From the NCBI GenBank assembly GCA_023053545.1, contig JAKZAN010000005.1, positions 7,502,001 through 7,566,000 on the forward strand: DNA of 64,000 bases, written 5' to 3'. The notes beneath the pieces are model-generated. The model was not told where the DNA came from, did not search any database, and saw only the letters and a program-made list of their open reading frames with translations. The position numbers were made by a program, and so were the translations under genes. How positions within the stretch are numbered: the first letter of the stretch is position 1; every line of letters begins with the position of its first letter. Shown here piece after piece: positions 25,290-38,213 of the stretch. Origin of the DNA: Lepidurus packardi. Taxonomy: Eukaryota > Arthropoda > Branchiopoda > Notostraca > Triopsidae.

Positions 25290-28200
25290 TTATTGCGTTA
25301 GGGAACGTGCTTGGGATGTTGCAGGGTCGACTCCAGGCTCGATTCGCACTCCAAGTCCCTGATTAGTTAGGCAGTCGAATTCCGGTCTACTTCTCACTGC
25401 CACGACTGCATCATCAAGTTCTATCGATTCCGGAATCCTGGAAATATATTTAAATCCATTTACTTCTGCTTGCAATACTGAAGCTAACGAGTAAAACAAT
25501 GCAAAAGCATACCTTCCAACCGTCCGCTGGAAAACGTGACCAAGTGTTCGTCTAACCATATCTTCAGCTGTAAGTCTCCAAATCTAAGAAAAAGAAATCG
25601 TCAAGAGATACAGAAACGCCAAAAATAACAAAAATCGAAAAGTCTAAAACTGTAGGCGATGAAAAAAGCAAGAAAAGCCAAAACTTACGTGTTTCAGCAC
25701 AAACTTGGCAGTGTCGTGCCAAACGGATGTGTCTATTTCTTCCGGCCAGAAAGTAATCCCCTGTTTTTTCATTTCTTGCGCTACAAACTGGCCTAACTCG
25801 TCTTCTTTAGACTGCATAAAGATCTTAGGTTGGGCTTTGTTAGGAATCTTCTTTGGAGATGTTGAAATTGGACCCTCATCAATGCTCTCGACATCGATTT
25901 CCAAGGGGTCTTCCCAAGTCGATGATGATTTCTGACCTATTGTTAATTGCTGCTCGATATCCGTCACTTCAGTCAAGGATGATGTCTCGCTGACGATTTT
26001 TTTAGGCTCCTCCATATCGACGCCTACAATCAACCCAAAAGTCACGCATTAGGCAATAACAAAAGATAAAGAAAACAAAATACACGCAATCGACACGCGT
26101 ACTTCTTAGTTTTGGTTTCCAAGTACATAACGGCGAATAGCCATGCCGCCGAGCATATATTATAATTTGCTTTGTGCTCCAGACATATTTCAACCCCAAT
26201 TTCAATAAATTATCCCTTATTAACTTGGCTCTCGTCATCTGTAACAACACGTGATTATTTATATACACTTTTATAGCTATAATAACTTACCTCCGAAGCC
26301 CGTTGTTTGCCAATAGTCCATGCCATGAAGACATCAAGGCTGGGTGCCGTAAAAGGTCGGATTTGGCGATACAGGTAATCTTGGGCTTCGTTTGTAACCA
26401 GCGGAATTTTCGCCAACAAAAAACGCACGGCACATGCTACGTCCGTAAAATTGCATTCGCTAACGTAATCAAATATAGACCTAAAAGAAAATTCGCGAAA
26501 ATTTCCAAAAAGGGTAACGACTTCCTGCTAAATCATCCAAATCAAATGGACCTACTGTAGTTTGGCCTTATGTTCCTTATATTTTGCGTCTTGTCCCAAA
26601 GCCTGAGTAAGAGCAGCCTCCGCGACCGACTTTTTCAAGGCAGCCTGCATCAAAGTGTTGGCTGACAGCAGTGAAACTTGACTTGAAAGCGGAGATACAC
26701 TTCTTACGGCTATCGAGCTGCCTGATTGACTCTGAATACTTGTAGGTAAACGTATGGAAATGTGCTTTACGTGTGATGATGCCCCATTCGCGCCATTTTG
26801 AGTGCTATTAGAAACAATGCTTGATGAACTGGCTAGCCTGTTACCGTTTTCGGAGCTTGGGTTCCTGACAGGTAGCGCGGGTAACACGGAAGCCTTCGTG
26901 AACGGGGGTTTGAGTAAGCTTTGTTGCTGGGGCTGGAAAGGGGAGGCTGGAGATCGGAACCCTGGAGATACAGAAGTTCCAGTAGGCTTGGCTAAGCGTA
27001 TTAGGTGAGCAGTTGGAGAGGCTGAGGGTGTCACGGCTCGGATCTGAATGCCTGTCCCGTTAACGACTTTGGCGCCAGATAGAATCTTTTGCAGAGCTGA
27101 GATAGGCAATTGGACGACTTTGCCATCGCGATTGAGGCATGTGATAGTTTGGTTATTGTTAGAGGCAGCAGCTGAAGGCGGGTGAGAGATTAAGGAAAAC
27201 TTTGGATTCTTGACCGTTGCTGTGGTTTGTACTATTGATTGAGGTACGGAAATATAATTAGCTTGGTCATCTGGAGGTTCTTGCTTAATTTGAACTTCCT
27301 TTTTACTCCATGATTCTGGTTTGGAATCTTCTTCCGGCTCACTTTCAGGTTCTTCTTTAATATTAACACCAACAGGAGCCAAACACGATGGCGATAAAGC
27401 GTGGGTTGGACCCTCAATTATTGTGTGATTTTCATTCAGCAAAGGGTCAACAGTCTCAGCTTCCATTTCTATGCTATTTTTTTGCACCTCAATACTATTC
27501 TCGATGGGATCGGTTTCTGCATTCGGATCATGGATCCAGGCATCTACTACAGTTTCGGATCCTAGCATTTGCAGGCCTGAACAGGAGCGATCGAGCTTTA
27601 GGTGGTGAACAATGTCAACGGGTTTGTCCAAACGATGGTGAAAATGAAGCTGAGCTCGTAGAGGAAACTCCCCCCAACCTCTTCTGGTTAACTGAAAAGG
27701 AGGTGCTTTGACTTCCACTACGTCATTTGGAACGTAACTTGGGTGGAGGAAAAAACGAACACTTTTTAAGATGTCACTTAAATCAGGCTGTGATTGGGGG
27801 CCTCGAACGTACACCATCCACTTATGACTAGCATTATCCGTCCGTTCTTCAAGCGGTATCCATTTTGATACGTTCCCGACCACAACTCTATAGAAAAAAG
27901 TTGTGGTTTTAACATACAGTTGGAAGAGATTACATCTATTAAACAGTACAATACCTTCGTTTAGTTTTGTAACGGGATCCCCTAACAGCAGTAGGAAGCT
28001 CGGGTTGGATAGGAGGTTTGTATAGAGGTTTGGAAGTATTTTCGAGAATTGGCGGAGCATCGAGTTTCTCTGCAGTTTGCAAGGAAATGCTCGGAGTAGC
28101 TTTAGATTCGTCGGCTTCCCAGGCTTTGGGTTTTTTGCCGAGATGGCTTTTAACAGCTGGGTGAATAAATGGGGTCATACTTGGTGTAATTTGCTATGAT

Positions 28201-28640
28201 AATAAGAAAAAAAAATCAAATTTCAAAAAACGAAACAAATAGAATAGCTTACTAGCTGTTTTCCTGAGTAATATACAGCGGAAGCGGCATAGCGAACGAA
28301 GTGTAACTGTGACTGTATGATAGTAATACGGTGCTGAATCTCGTCTATCTCATCATTTTTTCGTTTGATTTCTTCTGTAAACTGGTTTTCTAAAATACGT
28401 CTAACTTTGACTTGGGCATCCATTTGAGCTGGGGAAAAAGACGGACTTGCAGTTAAGAACAAACTTAAGTGTTATACGGAAATAATGTTTACCATTTTCT
28501 TCAAGCTGTTTTAAGCGCTTGACATTGGGCGCCACGATGGCGTCTTCATACTCAGGATCAGGCTCTAATGCTCTTTTAGAAGGACTCCCATTTAAATAAT
28601 TGTCCTTTTTGCTCCCAGCCAATTCGCTGTTATGCTCCAT
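25290..28640 (-). CDS. YEATS2: YEATS domain-containing protein 2, ATAC complex subunit
   Basis: A nuclear reader of acylated histone H3 and scaffold of the GCN5/PCAF-containing ATAC acetyltransferase complex (family knowledge). The start [20 protein letters not shown] at 28640 is followed by a coiled coil ([20 protein letters not shown], 28255-28430). The YEATS domain spans about 27510-27890: [50 protein letters not shown] and [20 protein letters not shown], including the GWGEF acyl-pocket segment. A long disordered Ser/Gln/Pro region (26560-27450) carries [16 protein letters not shown]-terminal exons include [20 protein letters not shown] and [12 protein letters not shown] joined to [20 protein letters not shown], which look histone-fold-like. 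Stop is at 25290. About 900 residues by rough count, shorter than human YEATS2. Confidence 0.92.
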
Positions 28641-29106
28641 GCTCTTAGAAGGAAAAATATTTTAACATAACAAACAAACCCTTAAGCAGGCATCACGACA
28701 TGAAAATCAAAGCAGAGGCCAAACTTACTTGCTACAGATCAGAAATGTTGAAGGATAAACAATTCTTTTGTGTCTATTGAAGTAGTGTTTGTATATCAGC
28801 TAGTCACACGAAATTTAATTAAAAACACGTGTTTTATTACTAAGTTACTGAGAACAAAATTGGGCGGGATCATCACACCGAGAGCATCTGCCATCTAACA
28901 GCAAATTCTAAAGTACGCTCATGTCAGTGCATAAAAATCCCTTCAAATCACTAAAAAGTACGAAATGGAATTCGCTTAGCGGTAGCTTTCGTTTTATTAC
29001 ACAAATTAGTTCAATATAATAGTACTCATAAAGACTGCTTACAATTAAGTACTGAAAAATATGATACCGTAAACCAAAGCGGGGAACCTGCTAATCCAAG
29101 CCAAAA
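28641..29106. other. Intergenic between PASK and YEATS2
   Basis: This 466-bp gap lies between two minus-strand genes. It holds the PASK 3' UTR with a polyadenylation signal and presumably the YEATS2 promoter. Confidence 0.5.
28993..28998 (-). terminator. Candidate polyadenylation signal of PASK
   Basis: AATAAA on the minus strand, about 109 nt past the PASK stop codon, is a plausible cleavage/polyadenylation hexamer. Confidence 0.5.
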
Positions 29107-32665
<3,559 letters not shown>

Positions 32666-33281
32666 TTATTTAATTATATAAATTTTAAACCTCGTGCAGC
32701 CCATGCCCACAGAGCAGGAAGCCGCCAAAACAAATTTGAACAATGAACGACGGACAAACAATCAGGGTTGCCAGATTTTTTGAGTCAGCAAACCAAAGTA
32801 ACCTGAAAAACAAACCAGAATAAACTACCGGCCTTCCAAAACAAACCAGTGTTTTAAAAAGTGTTTAAAAATCGAAGTTTTAAAGCAATTAGTTAACTAA
32901 ATTGTGGAAAACTTCTGCGATACCACTGCGACCTATTTTCCCATTAAATTAATGTTGGGAAAATATTCAGGATTAAAGTTATCTCATCGTTAAGTAAAAT
33001 AGACTGCAAACACGGACTCAACAATTCAGCACTTGATTGAGTTATTTTATTATCACAACGAGATCATTATTTTTTGGGAATTGAAACCCATACGAATTTG
33101 CTTTTGGCATGTGTGCATCGTAATTAAAATTGCACGTTAAAGAGATTCATTTATACTATTACAAGTGAGGGCTTTTCTGGGTTAACAAAAGGCAGAACAA
33201 GTTAACCAAAACATATACAGGAAAAACAAATGATTTTATAAATATGGGCAGTACAAAAATACAAAGATACAAAAAGAAATA
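32666..33281. other. Intergenic upstream of PASK
   Basis: AT-rich stretch expected to contain the PASK promoter and, at its right end, the border of the decayed transposon. No exon or terminal inverted repeat could be fixed by eye. Confidence 0.4.
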
Positions 33282-35142
33282 CTATTCGAAGTGTGCCAAA
33301 ATCGCGAAGTCTTCAACATCAACTTCATCTTCACTATTATCGTTGTACATATATTGCTGCTGAAGTATTGAACCATTGCAGCCGTCACTTGAAATTAAGT
33401 AGAACACAATTTTTTACTGGAAAGGTATGACTTAATTCTAACAACTGCGTCAAGCATTTTAATCTCAATTCTATTGCGCAGTTTGTTCTTTACGTACGTC
33501 ACTTGCGAAAATACTCTTTTTACAAAAGCATTAGAAATTGGTAACGATAAGCAGGCTAAGCAATATTCAGATAACTCTCTGAATGCAAAAAGTCCACGTA
33601 CGTCCTGGTTACTTCTGACAGACGTCCAGAACTCAACTACGTCTCTAATAGGGACGGCAGAATTTTTAAAAAGATTCGTTTCTGATCAGATTACAAGACT
33701 AATTTTTCTATACTGGTCTTCGATTATCTGAGCGTTCGTTCCCATTAGGTGGGTCAGGGGTAGCTCACAGAAAGCAACTGTATCAACCTGTGAAAGAACT
33801 CGACTAGGAGATAAGTATGATAGGCCACGAAATACTTCTTTGTTTTCAAGTAACCGTGATTCCATCTGAGAGATTAGTTCCAACAGAAACTTCCAACACC
33901 TTGCCTGCACAGTTTCAACTACTTTCTCGGCGCCCTTTTTCGTGCCACAAATTTGCCTTTGAACAAAAATCTTACTTTCGGAGGAAAATTTCGCACTGAA
34001 GTCTACATGAGAAAGAGGTTTTTGGTAACCTCTAATGTCAAAAACTCTCCCCTTCACACTTTTGCGACGGAGAGAGAGCTCAAAGAAAAGTTTATCGGGG
34101 TCCACACTGTGACTTTGGAACAGTGCATTAATTTGTTCAAATTCTTTCACGAGGGGCGTTAGAAATACAATCAGGAGGTACACAGAATAGTCTTTCAGCA
34201 TACTGATGATCGACGAACACTTGTACCTCACTCTAGCGGGAGCTTCGAGTTCTACCTGTCTAAAATAAGCTTTCAACTCTTGCCAGTTTAACTTTTTTTT
34301 TTAACTCTGGCTTCCCTTCAACAAGCGGATAAATCTTTCGCCTTTCTTGCCAGTTTACCAGCAAGTTGTACAGAACTTTACCCCTAACTAACCAGTGAGT
34401 AGCCGAGTATATTTAAAAGGGAGTTGGAGTACCTTTCCTCTCGCCGTTTACGTCCATGTTTCGGATAGTCCAAGGAAATCCTCACGCCTTAGCTGGCTTT
34501 TGGAAAAAAGGCGGGGATTTCTGACAATAGAAATCCAATGCTGGATGGCATAACCTCAAAGGCATGTTGCACAACGAGGTTTAGAGAGTGGCAAATGCAT
34601 CTGAGCTGAACGCAATTTGGGGCTTCGGCCTTAAGTCGAGACCAAACTGAATTGTGTACTCCAATAACATTTGCCGCGCCATCAGAAATATAGCCAATGA
34701 AAAAGAAAGCCCAACAGATTTTAGCTTTTCTTTTAACGCAAGAAAAAGATCCACGCCTGTTGTCGATAATACAAGAATTAAACCCAGATAGTCATAAAGG
34801 AAACTATTCTCTTTTTCTTAATAGTATCCACACACACCAGAGATGTTTAGCTGCTCTGATATCTGTCGGTTCATCAATGATAACGGAAAACTTCTTATTA
34901 CTTTGCTCTTGGGCACATTCTTCTTCAAGAGCTTTCGAGGTCACCTTCTTGATCATCTGGGAGCATTTGGTTCTATGCATTCGCAGCAGGCTTTCCCATC
35001 GGCTTCCTTTTCCATTACGCGAAACAATCTCAACCAGATGATCCATAGTAAAAATTGGGCAGTGGCAACACACGTTCGTCGCCAGTTCTGTTTCAGGGTT
35101 TTTTCCATTATATCCTGACCAATTTTTTATGTTTTCAAACAT
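33282..35142 (-). pseudogene. Decayed hAT-superfamily transposase (DUF4371 type)
   Basis: Reading the minus strand, an N-terminal block (HCPIFTMDHLVEIVSRNGKG to KFSVIIDEPTDIRAAKH, 34804-35142) matches DUF4371 transposases, whose motif is usually VDESTD. It is followed by GLILVLSTTGVDLFLALKEK in another frame, then YISDGAANVIGVHNSVWSRL and CICHSLNLVVQHAFEVMPS near 34480-34690. A further block runs 33686-34276. The C-terminal hAT dimerisation motif (CLACLSLPISNAFVKRVFSQ, KNKLRNRIEIKMLDAV) lies at 33440-33570. Frameshifts and stops separate the blocks, so no intact protein is made. Intervening DNA is otherwise collinear. Element ends were not located. Confidence 0.85.
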
Positions 35143-35780
35143 TTTCCAGGAGGAAAAAGATTGCTTTCTATCTATCTAAAACTTGCTAGTGCTAATCTAA
35201 TTAATACTCACGTAGTATAACCTAATCTAATTAAATTTAACATGCCTTGCAACCGTGCATTCCTCTATTAGGCGCATTTTCCCATCTTTTTTCTCTAACC
35301 GTGTCAACCGTGCAAATATAACCAATAAACATGGTAGTGCAACACTAGGCCGTTTATAACGATCTAAACCCAAGAAGTGGCCGCACAATGCCGCGACTTA
35401 GGTAGGGTAAATTCGACTAGATTAGGTAAAGCTAGGTTTCAGCTTGTTTGGTCATGAATCCGCAGCAGAATGGTAGAAAGGGGTTGGAACTGTATGCATG
35501 CTTGCGTAAAGTAGAGTTAACTTGTTTATCTCAGGTTGACGGTTTAAATCTGGAAAAAGTGGTCGGAGTATATTGGAAAGTACCTATCTGAGCTTTTTTA
35601 ACTTCGTCCTTTTTAGATACCGGTAATGGCTTGAATGATAACTCTAACTGCCTCTGAGTGCAACTATACAACTACAAGTTATACAACTACAAAAATCGTA
35701 TGGGCCTTTGCACAGTTCTCCCTCTTCGGTTTGTTATAGCTTCAGAATTTTCAACACCTACATTCAAATTCTGTCTTAAA
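35143..35780. other. Interval between transposase remnant and NNT fragment
   Basis: AT-rich, no exon recognised. It may be the flank of the dead transposon. Confidence 0.35.
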
Positions 35781-35975
35781 TTACCAGCCACGGGGTGAAT
35801 GCCGAAACGAATGTTTTGCCTTTGCTCCTCAGCAAAGTAATCATCTCGGCAATATGACACTCAGCCTCGTTAACACACAAACCGTATCTGGGGATATTAA
35901 TTATGTATTTTGCGTTGACAAAATCATCTCCACGGTGTTTTTCCACTTTGACTTCGGTATTAGTTCCAGGAATTT
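35776..35975 (-). pseudogene. Truncated copy of one NNT exon (domain III)
   Basis: This roughly 195-bp segment aligns with 44093-44287, an exon of the intact NNT gene in this window, at roughly four in five positions by eye. Shared runs include CCAGCCACGGGGTGAATGCC and ACACACAAACCGTAT. The copy has lost one T in a T-run (near 35814), shifting the frame, and carries many substitutions. Similarity extends slightly past the splice donor into intronic TAAATT, so it is a DNA-level copy rather than a processed mRNA copy. It stops abruptly at AATTT on the other side. No other NNT exon is found beside it. Confidence 0.88.
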
Positions 35976-36097
35976 ATAAATATAATAAAATAAGTCCAAT
36001 ACAGAAGAAGAACTTTAGAAGCGAGCAGTGCATTAACCCGATATATAGTAATGGGAATTCTGATGCAAACAATTTAAAAAGAAAAATTTGGGAGTGA

Positions 36098-38042
36098 TTA
36101 GCCATCCACTCCGATCCCGAGTGGCCTAGGGGGAAAAGGACGATGTATTTCTGGTGTGACAGTCGGGCGGTTTGAGTTGCTCGATGTGTTTTGCCCAGGA
36201 GTAGAAGGATGTGGACGACCTGTTTCTGGTTTGACATTCGGCCGGTTTGAGGTGCTCGATGTGTTTTGCCCAGGAGTAGAAGGATGTGGACGATGTGTTT
36301 CTGGTGAGACACTCGGCCGGTTTGAGGTGCTCGGAGTGTTTTGCCCAGGAGTAGAAGGATGTGGACGATGTGTTACTGGTGAGAAACTCGGCCGGTTTGA
36401 GGTGCTCGGAGTGTTTTGCCCAGGAGTAGAAGGATGTGGACGATGTGTTTCTGGTGAGACACTCGGTCGGTTTGAGGTGCTCGGAGTGTTTTGCCCAGGA
36501 GTAGAAGGATGTGGACGATGTGTTTCTGGTGAGACACTCGGCCGGTATGAGGTGCTCGGAGTGTTTGGCGTAGTAGAAAGAAGCGGTTCTGGTGTGATAG
36601 TCTGCGGGTTTGGGGTGCTTGGAGTGATTGGCGTAGGAGAAGGACTTGTCGGTCTCTGTGTTGTAGGTCCTGGCTGGAAATCTGGTATACACGGTGGGTT
36701 GGCATAACTGGGCCAGACGCACAATGACATCCTTTCGTCAAAAACTGTCATAGATCCGCACATAAAACGGAAAACCGTGTACTTTCCGTTATAGTTAAAG
36801 TCCACGCATCTAGAGCAGACGTATTATTTTCAGAAAGGATCAAACGATACAGAGCAAATAAATTTACCGATAAAACTGGGTGCAGTCGGTAGTGTTGCGA
36901 TAGAAAGACGCACCTCTGCAAAGCCCCCCAGGATCGGGGAAGCCTCGCATGTCAATCGCCATAGGTTTTGGTGCTACTAAAATAGTACTTTAGGGTATTA
37001 AGCTAGGAGAAGGGAAATTATAATATACCAAGTTCATTAAGAACGCTGCCATGCGTTCTTGGTATGCAAATCGCGATAATCACAATAACTATGGTGCATA
37101 CCACCTGTATTCAAAAATAAAAGAAATAATGCATGCATAAATAGGGCTTGCGAATCTTTAATGCAGCAAGTCGTAGCTCAACCGGTCCTTCGGGGTCAAG
37201 ATGAGCCTTCTCAAAGAAAGTCTAGCAAACATAGTGAATCCGTGTACCCGACACAAGCACGCCGGGCCACGACAGAAGGACGCCAGGTCCAATAATCTTT
37301 AAAAGGACCAATACAATTTCGAAAGTACTTAAGCCATATAAAAAAAATTCATCACAAGGACTCCGGACCACAAAAGAAAGACGCCTGACCTAACATAACC
37401 TAGCCTAACCTAACGTAACTTATAACCTAGCCTTGTGACGTATTTTTTTTAATACGGCTTAAGCACTTTCTATCTCATTGGCGCTTAACCAATGAGCAGA
37501 GACATTTTAAACTCGAAATTATATTGGTCCCTTAAAAGATGATGGACACGGCGCCCTTCTGTCGGGGCCCAGCGTCCTAGTGTCCTTTTGTCACGGAGTC
37601 CTTTTGTCGAGTCATCCTTGTCTCGCGTTGCCTAGCGTATTAGCAAACACCTGAAACTTGGACCGATTTTTTACTTTAGCTGCTATAGCAACAGCATAAC
37701 AACTAGGATACAGTAATAATACATGTAAACTTGGAAATGCAATTTTTAAGCCTGGGAAATGATAACCTATTTTGCATCTATAATATTTAATTTGTGCTTC
37801 AGTAATATTACTAAGAATGAATAATATTCGAACACATTTAATTAATAATATTAGATTGGAAAGTCTCATAATTTTAAGTACGTATCTGGTTCCAAATATT
37901 ACATAATAATATATATTAAATAGTTTAGTATAACTCGAAAGCTGTTTGGCTGATACGAATGCAATTGTCTTGAAAATAAGACATAAATGGTTAATACAAT
38001 TTTAAGAATAAGGAGACATACCATTAACTTGGCAACTGTCAT
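36098..38042 (-). CDS. Secreted CBM14 chitin-binding protein with mucin-like repeats
   Basis: Four exons join in frame into about 305 residues: 38022-38042, 37029-37104, 36868-36976 and 36098-36809. The first two give a signal peptide, MTVAKLM then VVCTIVIVIIAICIPRTHGS. Exons 3-4 form one peritrophin-A (CBM14) domain with cysteines in LCRGASFYRNTTDCTQFYR, CVDFNYNGKYTVFRFMCG, LCVWPSYANPPC. The remainder is a Thr/Ser/Pro-rich tail with a 25-residue repeat (THRPHPSTPGQNTPSTS plus NRPSVSPE), expected to be O-glycosylated. Stop is TAA at 36098. A minus-strand TATA box at 38205-38213 supports the exon 1 call. Likely a peritrophic-matrix or cuticle-associated protein. Exon 1 is inferred from its donor, its phase and the signal peptide it completes. 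Confidence 0.8.
36150..36585 (-). repeat. 75-bp coding minisatellite (25-residue repeat)
   Basis: Successive GCCGGTTTGAGGTGCTCG landmarks fall 75 bp apart (for example 36241 and 36316). About five and a half units are present. Because 75 is a multiple of three, the frame is kept and other frames also stay open through the array. Units nearest the 3' end are the most diverged. Confidence 0.9.
37262..37570. mobile_element. Imperfect foldback element in intron 1 of the CBM14 gene
   Basis: The left arm 37262-37359 (GGGCCACGACAGAAGG, GGACCAATACAATTTCGA, ACTTAAGCC, CACAAGG) is repeated in reverse complement at 37431-37570 (CCTTGTG, GGCTTAAG, TCGAAATTATATTGGTCC, CCTTCTGTCGGGGCCC). The 71-nt loop contains CCTAA-like words. 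The right arm has an extra segment of about 45 nt that holds its own 8-bp hairpin (CTCATTGG / CCAATGAG, 37475-37497). GACAAAAGGAC-type words flank the right arm. No coding capacity; a non-autonomous MITE or foldback element is the simplest reading. Confidence 0.75.
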
Positions 38043-38204
38043 TCCGCAAACCGATAAAATATTTGACGGAGAATAGAATAAATATATCACTAGTATGAAC
38101 TTTCTGCACGAAAGTTAAGCTTAAAAGATGCTTTGAGCTGCACGCAGGATCAGAGCGGATCGGTCACCTCAACCAAGATGTTGAGGATCGCTTAAGATTC
38201 CGGT

Positions 38205-38213
38205 CCTTTTATA
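38205..38213 (-). promoter_or_regulatory. TATA box of the CBM14-mucin gene
   Basis: TATAAAAGG reads on the minus strand, 163 bp before the proposed start codon at 38042. That spacing allows a 5' UTR of roughly 130 nt. It is a strong match and in the right orientation. Confidence 0.6.

Noticed and set aside
36156-36707. A 183-codon plus-strand frame across the 75-bp repeats, and a 198-codon alternative minus frame
   Set aside because: Both follow from a repeat whose unit is a multiple of three. The true frame joins a CBM14 domain and signal peptide through phase-consistent splice sites; the others do not.
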